A stretch of DNA of 64,000 nucleotides from Brevundimonas viscosa (GTDB lineage Bacteria; Pseudomonadota; Alphaproteobacteria; Caulobacterales; Caulobacteraceae): assembly GCF_900116065.1 (NCBI RefSeq), contig NZ_FOZV01000007.1:62001-126000 (forward strand), in the 5' to 3' direction. How positions within the stretch are numbered: the stretch's first letter is position 1; each line of letters starts with the position of its first letter. The notes under the pieces were generated by a model. The model searched no databases and was not told where the DNA came from. It worked only from the letters and a program-made list of their open reading frames with translations. Made by a program: the position numbers and the translations under genes. Of the stretch, positions 1 to 8,291 are shown one piece after another.

Positions 1-1
1 G

Positions 2-82
2 GGGCCGATGTGGCGCATCTCCGACTTTCTCGTGCCGGGGCGGCCGCCGCTCACCGAGACCCTGATGGCCGCGATCAGCTGA
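2..82 (+). CDS. C-terminal end of an unidentified protein (cut by left edge)
   Basis: An open frame enters from the left edge and ends at a TGA at 80-82. It encodes about 26 residues, including WRISDFLVPGRPPLTETL. The stop overlaps the stop of the convergent ribF gene by 8 bases, a spacing typical of this compact genome. I do not recognise the family from so short a tail, so it could also be a chance open frame. Confidence 0.4.
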   Translation, partial: GPMWRISDFLVPGRPPLTETLMAAIS

Positions 83-1004
83 GCACGGCGCGGGCATCGG
101 CGGCGTCCCGGTCGATCTGCGCCCTGAGGGCATCGAGATCGTCGAAGTTCATCTCGGGGCGGAGGAAGGCGACCAGTTCGGTCTCGACCGTCTGGCCGTA
201 GAGTTCGCCGGAGAAGTCGAAGAGCCAGACCTCAAGCAGGGGTTCGTCGGTGCGGAACATCGGCCGGACGCCGAGGCTGGCGACGCCGTCGAACCGGCGG
301 CCGTCGGGCAGGCGGACGCGCACCGCGTAGATGCCGAAGGCCGGGCGCATGTAATCGCCGAGCGGCACGTTGGCGGTCGGCACGCCGATGGTGCGGCCGC
401 GCTTGTCGCCGTGGACGACCTCGCCCTCGATGGCGAAGGGGCGGCCGAGGATGGCGGTCGCGCGGGCCATGTCGCCGGCGTGCAGCGCCTCGCGCACCGC
501 CGAGGAGGACAGCTTGAGGCCGCCCGCGTCGTCGACCCGGTCGGCGACCGAGACGGTGAAGCCGAGATCGGCCCCGTAGCGGCGCAGGGCTTCGGGCGAG
601 CCAGTGCGGCCCTTGCCGAAGGTGAAGTCGAAGCCGACGGCGGCGTGACGGACGCCGAGGCCGTCCGCGAGAACGGCGCGGGCGAAGGTCTCGTCGGACA
701 TGGCGGCCATTTCGCCGTCGAAGGGCAGGAGGTAGAGGCGCTCGACGCCGAGCGGGGCCAGCGACCGGGCCATCTGCGCCGGGGTCATCAGGCGGAAGGG
801 GGCGGCGGCGGGCTGGAACCAGCGGCGCGGGTGGGGATCGAAGCTGACCACGGCCAGAGGCGCCGAAAGCGCACGGGCGGCGCGCGCCGCCTCCGCGATG
901 ACGGCCTGGTGGCCGCGGTGGACGCCGTCGAAGGCGCCGATGGCCACGGCGGCGCCCTTCAGCTCCGGCGGCAGGTTGCGCCAGTCGAGGACGACCTCGA
1001 TCAC
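75..1004 (-). CDS. ribF: Bifunctional riboflavin kinase / FAD synthetase
   Basis: This cytoplasmic enzyme phosphorylates riboflavin to FMN and then adenylates FMN to FAD. The 309 residues match the usual family length. The N-terminal nucleotidyltransferase domain (about residues 1-170) shows the HxGH-type signature GAFDGVHRGH near residue 23, then SFDPHPR. The C-terminal flavokinase domain (about 180-305) shows the conserved GRTIGVPTAN segment followed by GIYAV. The ATG start places the first strand directly before the HxGH motif, as expected. It is convergent with the partial gene at the left edge, and the MaoC gene lies 10 bases upstream on the same strand, so the two may be cotranscribed. 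Identification is firm. Confidence 0.97.
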   Translation of the reverse strand: MIEVVLDWRNLPPELKGAAVAIGAFDGVHRGHQAVIAEAARAARALSAPLAVVSFDPHPRRWFQPAAAPFRLMTPAQMARSLAPLGVERLYLLPFDGEMAAMSDETFARAVLADGLGVRHAAVGFDFTFGKGRTGSPEALRRYGADLGFTVSVADRVDDAGGLKLSSSAVREALHAGDMARATAILGRPFAIEGEVVHGDKRGRTIGVPTANVPLGDYMRPAFGIYAVRVRLPDGRRFDGVASLGVRPMFRTDEPLLEVWLFDFSGELYGQTVETELVAFLRPEMNFDDLDALRAQIDRDAADARAVLS

Positions 1005-1014
1005 GGTCGCCGCC

Positions 1015-1476
1015 TCAGCGGGCGGAGGGCTTGCGGCGGCGCGGCACGCGGACCACGGCGATGCCGTCCATGATCAGCTTTCCGTCGACGAAGCCCTCGC
1101 AGTTGAGCCGCACCCGGGCCTGTTCCTGCTCGACCTCGACCACGGTGATGCGGATGACGACGGTGTCGTCGACGCGCACGGGCAGGTGGAATTTCAGCGT
1201 CTGAGATACGTAGATCGAGCCGGCGCCGGGCAGGATTGTGCCGACCACGGCCGAGCCGAAGGAGGCCGAGAGCAGGCCGTGGGCGATGCGGCCGCGGTAG
1301 GCGGTCTTCGCGGCGAAAGCCTCGTCGAGGTGCACCGGGTTGAAGTCGTCCGAGGCCTCGGCGAAGCGGCGGATGCGCTCCTCGGTCGCCTGGATGATCT
1401 TCTCGGCGGCCATGCCGGGGCGGAGCTCCTCGAGGATGTAGCCGCCCGAGGGATGTTGCTGGACCAGTTCGACCAT
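1015..1476 (-). CDS. MaoC-family (R)-specific enoyl-CoA hydratase
   Basis: A 153-residue single hot-dog domain. The hydratase-2 motif is visible at about residues 40-65: FAEASDDFNPVHLDEAFA, followed by GRIAHGLL. The Asp and His in D-x-NP-x-H are the catalytic pair in this family, which adds water to trans-2-enoyl-CoA to give (R)-3-hydroxyacyl-CoA. The substrate chain length cannot be read from the sequence. It sits between ribF and a HAD phosphatase on the same strand with gaps of 10 and 29 bases. An alternative is a non-catalytic MaoC-like dehydratase in lipid turnover, but the intact motif argues for activity. Confidence 0.88.
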   Translation of the reverse strand: MVELVQQHPSGGYILEELRPGMAAEKIIQATEERIRRFAEASDDFNPVHLDEAFAAKTAYRGRIAHGLLSASFGSAVVGTILPGAGSIYVSQTLKFHLPVRVDDTVVIRITVVEVEQEQARVRLNCEGFVDGKLIMDGIAVVRVPRRRKPSAR

Positions 1477-1505
1477 GGACGGGCCTTATCGTGATTTGCC
1501 GCGCC

Positions 1506-2375
1506 TCACCACGCCAGATCGAGCGTGGCGTAGCGGGCGTAGGTGGTCTCGGCCTTCAGCAGGTCGCCGGCGCGGGCCGCATCGAGCGCCCCGTCGGGGC
1601 CGCGGGCGGCGTCGCCGTGGATTCCCTGGGCGACGAACAGGCAGTCCAGTCCCTGGGCGTTGGCGCCGCGCACGTCGGTGACCACGCCATCGCCGATACA
1701 GAGCACGCGCGAGCGGTCGACCGGACGGCCGAGCAGCCGGGCGGCCTCGTGCAGGGCGAGATCATAGATCGGGCCGAACGGCTTGCCGGCCATGACCACC
1801 CGGCCGCCCAGCTCGGCGTAGAGGTCGGCCAGGGCCCCGCCGCAGTAGATCAGCCTGTCGCCGCGCTGGACCACCCGGTCGGGGTTGGCGCAGATCAGCT
1901 CGAGATCCCGGGCGACGCCGGCGGCGAGGCGTTCGCGGTAGTCCTCTGGGGTCTCGGTCTCGTCGTCGACCGGGCCGGTGACCGAGATGAAGGCGGCGTC
2001 CTCCGCCCCGTGGGCGTCGGCGAGGCCGAGCCCCTCATACAGCGGCCAGTCGCGCTCGGGGCCGATCACCCAGGCCGGGCCGGGGGCGCGGCGGGCCAGT
2101 TCGGCGCGGGTGGCGTCGCCGGAGGTGACGAAGGCCCGCCAGCTCTCACGCGGCACCGCCAGCCGGTCGAGCTGGGCGACCACGTCGGAGGAGGGGCGCG
2201 GCGAGTTGGAGATCAGCACCACATGGCCGTGGTCGCGATTGAAGCGCGCCAGGGCCTCGCAGGCGGCGGGCCAGCTCTCGCGCCCGTTGTGGATCACGCC
2301 CCAGACGTCGCAGAGCAGGATGTCGTAGTCGCCGGCGATCGCGCCGAGCCCGGGCAGCGGGTGGGGGAGGGTCAT
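1506..2375 (-). CDS. HAD-superfamily class IIA hydrolase (TIGR01459-like)
   Basis: A 289-residue NagD-like phosphatase. Motif I is LLCDVWGVIHNG at about residues 20-31, with the nucleophile Asp23. Motif II SNSPRP and the late motif LCIGDGVVTDVRGA fit a class IIA cap HAD fold. Members of the TIGR01459 group are common in alphaproteobacteria and have no settled substrate; phosphoglycolate or sugar-phosphate-like molecules are guesses. It is the first gene of the leftward run HAD-maoC-ribF, and the 835 bases upstream are gene-free, so a promoter probably lies just beyond 2375. Confidence 0.88.
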   Translation of the reverse strand: MTLPHPLPGLGAIAGDYDILLCDVWGVIHNGRESWPAACEALARFNRDHGHVVLISNSPRPSSDVVAQLDRLAVPRESWRAFVTSGDATRAELARRAPGPAWVIGPERDWPLYEGLGLADAHGAEDAAFISVTGPVDDETETPEDYRERLAAGVARDLELICANPDRVVQRGDRLIYCGGALADLYAELGGRVVMAGKPFGPIYDLALHEAARLLGRPVDRSRVLCIGDGVVTDVRGANAQGLDCLFVAQGIHGDAARGPDGALDAARAGDLLKAETTYARYATLDLAW

Positions 2376-2948
2376 TCGGGGGGCATAGCGGGTTCGGGAC
2401 GAGGGGTGAAGGCATGGGGCGTCGCCGCTTCCGAAGGGAAGTGGTGAGGATGGGAAGGGCGCGGGGCGCCGGGCCTCGCCCGGTCTGTGAGTTGGTTACC
2501 GTTTCGACGAGACTGACGCCCCGCGCGGTCGTTGGGTCGCGCGCTCTCCGGTTGGCGGCCCTGATATTCGAGCCTAGCCGGATCTCCGCCGGGACCGTTG
2601 CCGGGCCCGACGCGGGGCGGACATGACGGCGCTCTTGAGACGCCGACAGCTGTCCGCAATCCATTGGCGCGCAGCGAGCAAGCGGCAGGATCCACTCCCT
2701 GCCGACGAGGACCCCGGAACTGTCCTTCGCCCCGGCTTCATCGCTCGACCACAGCCCGCCGTCGTCGAGGTCGTGGATCCGACGCCCTCCCCATCGACGG
2801 GATGGGAGGAAGTCTGCAGGCGGTTGTTCCCATGGCGTGAAAATGACGCTGCCTGCCGGTGTTTGTTCAATGAAAACAGCGGGCGATGCGGGCGAGATAG
2901 GGGACTTAAACATTAACTCCCGGCGCCCGGGCGGGGTCTGGCGCCGCG
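2376..2948. other. Gene-free stretch with no recognised product
   Basis: This interval has open frames of 70-107 codons on both strands, but none shows a domain, a signal peptide, a convincing ribosome-binding site or normal codon bias. It is slightly less GC-rich than its surroundings near 2850-2930 (for example the ATGAAAACAGC and TTAAACATTAA tracts), which suits a promoter or a decayed gene. The HAD gene reads away from it to the left, and repeat elements start at 2949. I see no RNA gene. Confidence 0.5.
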
Positions 2949-3105
2949 GGTTCATCACGAAGGACACGAAGGGGCCGGCGTGTTCTGCGGCGGCCGCAGG
3001 GCGGCGCCATCGATTCCGATTGCGGGCCTGCGGCCCGCGGGCGGCGGAGAGGGGCGCGCTTTCTTCGTGCTCTTCGCGCCCCCTTGGTGTCCTTTGTGAT
3101 GAACC
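2949..3105. repeat. Long imperfect inverted repeat (ATCACAAAGGACACC type)
   Basis: The left arm at 2949-2974 and the right arm at 3080-3105 are reverse complements at 24 of 26 positions. The core reads TTCATCACGAAGGACACGAA on the left, and its partner on the right is TTCATCACAAAGGACACCAA when read on the minus strand. The 105 bases between them contain a GC-rich hairpin around 3026-3042. Short stretches of this kind (ACAAAGGACACAAAG) recur as dispersed extragenic repeats in many bacterial genomes. The whole could fold into one large cruciform or hairpin. Confidence 0.75.
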
Positions 3106-3146
3106 AGCAATGGCGGCCGCAGGCGCGGGCGCGGGGCGTCGGCGCC

Positions 3147-3199
3147 TCCTCCCTCCACCACGCTCCGCGTGGTCCCCCTCCCGCCTGCGGGGGAGGACC
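3147..3199. repeat. GC-rich extragenic palindrome
   Basis: The stretch contains the hairpin ACCACGCTCCGCGTGGT, then CCCCCTCCCGCCTGCGGGGG and GAGGACC. It lies just beyond the 3' end of the DUF411 gene. It resembles the dispersed palindromes seen between genes in Caulobacteraceae and could act as a bidirectional terminator, although there is no T-run. Confidence 0.6.
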
Positions 3200-3210
3200 G
3201 CGGCGGCGGC

Positions 3211-3669
3211 CTAGGCGCCGTTGTGGCGGCCGAAGACGCGGGTGGTGCCGTCGTTCATCAGCAGGATGGTGCGGTAGGGCTCGCGGCCGGCGGCCTCCAT
3301 GCCGGGGGAGCCGGCCGGCATGCCGGGGGCGGTGAGGGCGCGGGCGGCCGGGCGTTCGCGCAGCAGGCGCTCGACGTCCGACGCAGGCACATGACCCTCG
3401 ACGGCGTAGCGGCCGACGACGGCGGTGTGGCACGAGGCCAGCCGGTCCGGCACGCCGTGGCGAGCGCGGATCGGCGCGAGATCGTCGCGGATCACCTCCT
3501 CCACCGTCCAGCCGGCGCGGCGCATGTGGGCCGCCCAGCCGCCGCAGCAGCCGCAGGTCGGGGTCTTGTACACGACCAGGCGCTTTTCCGGGGCCGCGAC
3601 GGCGGGGGCGGCGAAGGCGGTCAGGGCGGCGCCGAGCAGGACGGCGCGGCGGGAGGCGAGGACGGCCAT
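3211..3669 (-). CDS. DUF411 exported metal-binding protein
   Basis: A 152-residue protein with an N-terminal signal peptide (about 1-25, Arg-Arg followed by a hydrophobic stretch ending AAPAVAAPE). The mature start carries VYKTPTCGCCGGWAAHM, the cysteine motif of the DUF411 family, and a later Cys-His pair in LASCHTAVV. DUF411 proteins are periplasmic and often sit beside copper-resistance genes, so metal (probably copper) handling is the likely role, though no other copper gene is adjacent here. The ATG at 3667-3669 was chosen because it opens directly into the signal peptide; longer upstream frames lack sense. It is followed downstream by the repeat block. Confidence 0.85.
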   Translation of the reverse strand: MAVLASRRAVLLGAALTAFAAPAVAAPEKRLVVYKTPTCGCCGGWAAHMRRAGWTVEEVIRDDLAPIRARHGVPDRLASCHTAVVGRYAVEGHVPASDVERLLRERPAARALTAPGMPAGSPGMEAAGREPYRTILLMNDGTTRVFGRHNGA

Positions 3670-3746
3670 GGGGACTCCACGTTCAGGCGAGGGCGACAGA
3701 CTAGCGCATCGGGAGGCCCGGCGCGCGGCCCGCGCTGTCGCAGCCG

Positions 3747-5021
3747 TCAGTGATAGCGGCGGCGCTGCTCGGCGGAGCGCAGGGTGGAGCGCAGGAATTC
3801 GGCCGGCGGATCGGTCTCGGCCAGCACCTGCTCCTTGATGGCGCGCGGCTCGCCGAACAGGTGGCCCTGGCCCATGGAGACGTCGAGCTCGAGGATGTCC
3901 ACGATCTGGCGCTCGGTCTCGCACTTCTCGGCGATGACCTCGATGCCGTAGCGGCGGGTCAGCGCGGCGAAGTCGGCGGCCTGGATGTCGCGCAGGGACG
4001 GCAGGGCGGGCGCGGCGTCGGGGTCGAGCAGCTGCTCGATGAGCAGGTCGGCGGCGATCTTGACGAACTTGACGTCCGAGCGCTGCAGGTCCGCGAAGTC
4101 GAGGTCGAGCGTCTGGACCTTGTCGATCGAGAAGCGGAAGCCGAGGTCGGCCAGCTTGGCCATGTTGCGGGCCTCGACGGCGCCGCGGGCGTCGAACACG
4201 GCCTGGCCCAGCTCGAAGATCAGGGCCTGGTTGAGGTCGCGGTTCTCGCTGAGGAAGTCGAGGAACTGCGGGAAGAAGGTCTCGTCGCCGAGCGAGGACA
4301 GGGCGACGTTGCAGAACACCCCGACCTTGCGGTCCTGACGCGCGAGGCGGCGGACGATCTGGGCGCAGCGGAACAGCAGCAGGTTGTCGATGGCGGGAAC
4401 CAGGCCTTCCCCTTCCGCGATCGATAGGTACTCGGCCGGCATCATCACCCGGTCGTCGGCGGCGCGCAGGCGGGTGAAGCTCTCGTAGAAGATGGTGCGG
4501 CGCTGGGGCAGGGAGACGACCGGCTGCAGGTAGAGGTCGACGCGGTTCTCGGCCAGGGCCTCGTGGATGGTCTGCAGCAGGGCGTTGGACTGGTGCTGGT
4601 GCCGGGCCTCGAAGGGGTTGGCGGCGGCCGGCTGGGCGAGGCGGTGGTCGATCGACTCGCTCATCTGCTGGATCAGGGACTCCAGCATGCGGACCTCGCC
4701 GGAGAGCTGTTCGGTCGAGGACAGGGCGCCGGTCTCGATGGCCTGGGCCAGTTCGGTGAGGGCGCCCTGGGTGCTTTCCATGGCGTCGGCGAGCAGGCGG
4801 TGGGCCTCGCGGACCTGGTCGATCTCCTTGCGCAGGGCGGCGCGCTGGCCGCGGCCAACGACCAGCACGTGGACGGCGAGGAGCAGGCCGGCGGCGGCCA
4901 GACCGGCGGCCACGCCCGGGCCCGCGCCGAGGCCGGCGCGCCACAGGAAGGTCCCCACCGTCAGCGACAGGAACAGGTAGCCGAAGAACAGAAAGCCGTT
5001 GGTGACAGCGCGCATGGGCAA
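3747..5021 (-). CDS. tipF: TipF-like membrane protein with degenerate EAL domain
   Basis: A 424-residue protein with two membrane segments (about 8-27 and 34-56), a coiled coil (about 60-125) and a C-terminal EAL domain (about 150-410). Catalytic signatures are altered: EAL reads ESF at 180-182 and the DDFG region reads DKVQ at 300-303, while QGHLF near the end is kept. The architecture and the inactive-looking EAL match TipF of Caulobacter, a c-di-GMP receptor that positions flagellar assembly at the new pole. The altered catalytic residues imply a c-di-GMP reader, not a phosphodiesterase. It is a monocistronic unit divergent from the SDR gene. The name is inferred from architecture alone. 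Confidence 0.7.
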   Translation of the reverse strand: MPMRAVTNGFLFFGYLFLSLTVGTFLWRAGLGAGPGVAAGLAAAGLLLAVHVLVVGRGQRAALRKEIDQVREAHRLLADAMESTQGALTELAQAIETGALSSTEQLSGEVRMLESLIQQMSESIDHRLAQPAAANPFEARHQHQSNALLQTIHEALAENRVDLYLQPVVSLPQRRTIFYESFTRLRAADDRVMMPAEYLSIAEGEGLVPAIDNLLLFRCAQIVRRLARQDRKVGVFCNVALSSLGDETFFPQFLDFLSENRDLNQALIFELGQAVFDARGAVEARNMAKLADLGFRFSIDKVQTLDLDFADLQRSDVKFVKIAADLLIEQLLDPDAAPALPSLRDIQAADFAALTRRYGIEVIAEKCETERQIVDILELDVSMGQGHLFGEPRAIKEQVLAETDPPAEFLRSTLRSAEQRRRYH

Positions 5022-5123
5022 GGGCCGAATCCGCCTTCCCGGATGGAATCGCCCGAGTATCGGGGTATCAGGACAAATCGCCTAGCCGTTCGCCGGCTTT
5101 CCCCACGACTATCGAGGTTAACG

Positions 5124-5894
5124 ATGGAATTGTTCGACCTGGCCGGCAAGGTCGCGGTGATCACCGGCTCGTCGCGGGGCATCGGCAAGGCCATCGCGGA
5201 GCGGCTGGCGGAGCACGGGGCGAAGGTGGTGATCTCGTCGCGCAAGGCGGGTCCGTGCGACGAGGTCGCGCAGGCGATCAATGCGAGGCACGGCGAGGGA
5301 CGGGCCATCGCCGTGCCGGCCAACATCGCCGCGAAGGACGAGCTGCAGCGACTGGTCGATGAGACCAACGCCGCCTTCGGACGCATCGACATCCTGGTCT
5401 GCAACGCGGCCACCAACCCCTACGCCGGGCCGATGGCGGGGATCAGCGACGAGCAGTTCGGCAAGATCCTGCAGAACAACGTGGTCTCCAACCACTGGCT
5501 GATCCAGATGGTCGCCCCGCAGATGCTGGAGCGGAAGGACGGATCGGTGATCATCGTGTCGTCGATCGGCGGCCTGCGCGGCAACGCCCTGATCGGGGCC
5601 TACAACGTCTCCAAGGCGGCGGACATGCAGCTGGCGCGCAACCTGGCGGTGGAATGGGGCCCGTCCAACGTGCGGGTCAACTGCATCGCCCCCGGCCTGG
5701 TGCAGACCGACTTCGCCCGCTACCTGTGGGAGAACCCCGAACTGCTGAAGCAGGTCACCGACCCGGCGCCGCTGAAGCGGATCGGGCAGCCGGACGAGAT
5801 CGCCGGGGCCGCGGTCTACCTGGCCTCGCCGGCGTCCAGCTACATGACCGGCCAGACCCTGGTGGTCGACGGCGGGATCACCATTGCCTGGTGA
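5124..5894 (+). CDS. SDR-family NAD(P)-dependent oxidoreductase
   Basis: A 256-residue classical short-chain dehydrogenase. It has the cofactor motif TGSSRGIGKA near residue 14, the NAAT strand motif, the catalytic Ser in VSSIGG, the Tyr-x3-Lys pair in YNVSKAA, and a C-terminal GQTLVVDGG typical of FabG-like enzymes. The substrate is unknown. The start ATG at 5124 directly precedes the ELFDLAGKVAVITG opening. Its last codons overlap the start of the following acyltransferase gene by about 11 bases, suggesting translational coupling. Confidence 0.9.
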   Translation: MELFDLAGKVAVITGSSRGIGKAIAERLAEHGAKVVISSRKAGPCDEVAQAINARHGEGRAIAVPANIAAKDELQRLVDETNAAFGRIDILVCNAATNPYAGPMAGISDEQFGKILQNNVVSNHWLIQMVAPQMLERKDGSVIIVSSIGGLRGNALIGAYNVSKAADMQLARNLAVEWGPSNVRVNCIAPGLVQTDFARYLWENPELLKQVTDPAPLKRIGQPDEIAGAAVYLASPASSYMTGQTLVVDGGITIAW

Positions 5895-6813
5895 GGGCGA
5901 GCGCAAGGTCGGCCTCGGTCAGGACCTGAGGTGGCGGCTGGAGGCGGCCGCCTTCGCCGGACTGACGACGCTGCTGCGCCTTCTGGGCGTCGAGCGGGCC
6001 TCGAACCTCGGCGGCTGGCTGCTGCGCACCCTGGGGCCGAAGACGGGGACGCACCGGACGGTGACGCGCAACCTGCGCATCGCCTTTCCCGACATGCCCG
6101 AGGTCGAGCGCGAGGCGCTGGCGGTCGCGGCATGGGAGCAGACCGGGCGGACCTTCGCCGAGACGCCGCTGCTGGACCGGATTACGGTGGAGAGCGGGCG
6201 GGTGGAGGTGGTCGGGCTGGAGCGGCTGCACGCCATTCGCGACAGCGGCCGGCCGGTGGTGTTCGTCTCGGGCCACCTGGCCAATTTCGAAACCATGGCG
6301 GCGGTGATCCTGGCGGCCGGCGTGCCGTGCCAGATCACCTACCGCGCGGCCAACAACCCCTATGTCGACGCCCAGATCCGCCGGGCGCGAGCCCGCTACG
6401 GGGTCAAGCTGTTCGCGCCCAAGGGCGGCGAGGGCGCGCGCGAGCTGCTGGCCGGCCTGCAGCGCGGCGAGTCGGTGGCGCTGATGAACGACCAGAAGTT
6501 CAGCGAGGGGCCGGAGGTGAGCTTCTTCGGACAGCCGGTCAACGCCGCGCCCGGGCCGAGCCGGCTGGCGCTGCGCCATGGCACGGTGCTGCAGCCGATG
6601 TCGGTGGTGCGGCTGCCGGGGGCGCGCTTCCGGGTGACCGCCCACGAGCCGATCGAGATCCCCCGCAGCGGCGACCGCCAGGCGGACATCGCCTGGGGCG
6701 TGCAGGCGGTGACCCGCTTCGTCGAGGACCGGGTGCGCGAGCACCCCGTGGACTGGTTCTGGGTCCACAAGCGGTGGCCGGACAAGGTGTATCGGGCGCT
6801 TGAAGGCGGCTGA
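5884..6813 (+). CDS. LpxL/HtrB-family lipid A acyltransferase
   Basis: A 309-residue member of the lauroyl/myristoyl acyltransferase family, which adds secondary acyl chains to lipid A at the inner membrane. The catalytic H-x4-E appears in SGHLANFETM, and NDQKFSEG with the following FFGQPV match the family. A hydrophobic N-terminal segment (about 20-45) fits membrane association. No ATG exists near the start; the TTG at 5884, inside the SDR 3' end, is the most plausible initiation codon. Other lipid A genes lie at 14.9-19.7 kb. Whether it is LpxL, LpxM or another late acyltransferase cannot be told from sequence alone. Confidence 0.85.
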   Translation: MPGEGERKVGLGQDLRWRLEAAAFAGLTTLLRLLGVERASNLGGWLLRTLGPKTGTHRTVTRNLRIAFPDMPEVEREALAVAAWEQTGRTFAETPLLDRITVESGRVEVVGLERLHAIRDSGRPVVFVSGHLANFETMAAVILAAGVPCQITYRAANNPYVDAQIRRARARYGVKLFAPKGGEGARELLAGLQRGESVALMNDQKFSEGPEVSFFGQPVNAAPGPSRLALRHGTVLQPMSVVRLPGARFRVTAHEPIEIPRSGDRQADIAWGVQAVTRFVEDRVREHPVDWFWVHKRWPDKVYRALEGG

Positions 6814-6835
6814 CCGCGCCGGCGGCTGGCGGCCC

Positions 6836-7339
6836 TCAGGAATCCACCGTCGCCTGGTCCGAGGCGCGGCGGCGCGGGCCCTTGTAGTCGGGCTTCTGCA
6901 CGCGGCGCCGGTCCGGGCCGAAATAGCTCTCGGTGCGGACGAACGGGCGGGTGTGGAAGATCACCGCCTGGATGCGGTCGAGCACGGCCTTGGCGGTGAT
7001 CGGCTTGACCACGAATTCGGTGACGCCCGCGTCGCGGGCCTCATAGACGCGGGACCTGGCCGAATGGCCGGTCATCATGATGATCGGCAGATAGGGGTTG
7101 GGGCTGTCGGCGCTGTTGCGGACCAGGCGGGTGAACTCGACGCCGTCCAGCGGGAACATGTTGAAATCGACGATGGCCAGGTCGATCGGGTATTCGCGCA
7201 GGATCTCGAGCGCGGAGCCGCCGTCGGCCGCCTCGCGCACCGTGCCGACGCCGGCGGACTTCAGCACGGCGGAGGCGATGGTCCGCATATGCTGGTTGTC
7301 GTCGACGAGAAGGACGTGAAGGGCGGAGAGCGAGGACAT
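6836..7339 (-). CDS. Single-domain response regulator (receiver only)
   Basis: A 167-residue CheY-like protein. Receiver landmarks are the acidic pair in LLVDDN, the phosphoacceptor Asp58 in IVDFNMF, Thr90 in MMTGH and Lys112 in VVKPIT. After the receiver (about 1-125) comes a basic tail including RTESYFGPDRRR, which is common in alphaproteobacterial single-domain regulators and has no known fold. No kinase gene is adjacent. The start MSSLSALHVLLVDD was chosen because the longer frame adds an Arg/Pro-rich stretch with no support. Confidence 0.88.
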   Translation of the reverse strand: MSSLSALHVLLVDDNQHMRTIASAVLKSAGVGTVREAADGGSALEILREYPIDLAIVDFNMFPLDGVEFTRLVRNSADSPNPYLPIIMMTGHSARSRVYEARDAGVTEFVVKPITAKAVLDRIQAVIFHTRPFVRTESYFGPDRRRVQKPDYKGPRRRASDQATVDS

Positions 7340-7463
7340 GGAGGCGGGACGCGCAGACGGCCTCCGCAACGGGGGCCCGAAGATTCGGGTGATCTAGCGC
7401 CTCGAAGACTTACCGGTAAATGACTGATCAGCGATCACAGTGAAGGTAAACGATTACACGGAC

Positions 7464-8291
7464 TCAGCTTTTCACCAGCAGCGACGGGTCGAGGTTGCGG
7501 TCGCGCCATTTCATGCGCCAGCACAGGTGCGGACCGGTGGCGCGGCCGCTCATGCCGACGCGACCGAGAGCCTGGCCGCGCACCACCTCCTGCCCGGCGC
7601 GGACGTCCAGGCGGGACTGGTGGAGATAGGCGGTGATCAGGCCCTGGCCGTGGTCGAGGAGGACGAGGCCGCCCTCGAAATGCAGGTCGGGCTCGGCCAG
7701 GGCGACGCGGCCGGCGGCGGGGGCTAGGACCGGCGTGCCCTGCGGGGCGGCGAGGTCGATGCCGTAATGGGGCCGGGCCGGCGTGCCGTTGAGGACGCGC
7801 TGGGCGCCCCAGGGGCTGGTGATCCGGTAGCTGGCCAGCGGCCAGTCGAACCCGTCGCGGAAATGGTCGGCGGCCGTCCGGCTGGCGAAGCCCTCGGTCT
7901 TCAGCACCACCTCGCGCCGGATGCGCTCGAGCAGGGCGGGATCGGTCGGTTCGACCGTGGACGGCGGCAGGCCGTCGATGCGCGTGGTGCGGAAGCTTCC
8001 CCCGGCGATGGCGAGAGTGCGGCGGGCGCTACGGCGATCCGAGCGGACCTCGATTTCGACGCTGGCCGGGGCGTCGCGATCGAAGCCGACCACGAACCAG
8101 CCGGCGTCCGAGGCGGCCGAGAGGGCCTCCCCGTCGACGAAGACGAGGGCGTTGGGCCAGGTGCGCCCGATGGCGTGGCCGCCCTGGACGAAACGTCCTG
8201 TCAGCTCAAGATCGGGAATGCGGGCGCTGGCGGGGCCGGCGGCGAGCAGGGCGGCGGAGCCGACCAGCAGATCGCGCCGGCGCGGGCTCAC
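7464..8291 (-). CDS. M23 peptidase (LytM domain), exported
   Basis: A 275-residue protein with a twin-arginine-like signal (about 1-24) and a C-terminal M23/LytM domain (about 150-275) expected to cut peptidoglycan cross-bridges. The HxxxD zinc motif is present (His175, Asp179 in HYGIDLAAP) and His224 lies in YLHQ. The usual HxH reads H255-L-C257 in GPHLCWRM, replacing one zinc-ligand histidine with cysteine. The GTG start overlaps the stop of the DUF2093 gene by 4 bases, so the two are probably one operon. It may be an active enzyme with Cys as ligand, or an amidase activator. Confidence 0.9.
   Translation of the reverse strand: MSPRRRDLLVGSAALLAAGPASARIPDLELTGRFVQGGHAIGRTWPNALVFVDGEALSAASDAGWFVVGFDRDAPASVEIEVRSDRRSARRTLAIAGGSFRTTRIDGLPPSTVEPTDPALLERIRREVVLKTEGFASRTAADHFRDGFDWPLASYRITSPWGAQRVLNGTPARPHYGIDLAAPQGTPVLAPAAGRVALAEPDLHFEGGLVLLDHGQGLITAYLHQSRLDVRAGQEVVRGQALGRVGMSGRATGPHLCWRMKWRDRNLDPSLLVKS

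Noticed and set aside
2598..2916. Possible small genes in the gap after the HAD phosphatase
   Set aside because: Several frames of 80-97 codons overlap on both strands, none with a ribosome-binding site, signal peptide or recognisable motif.
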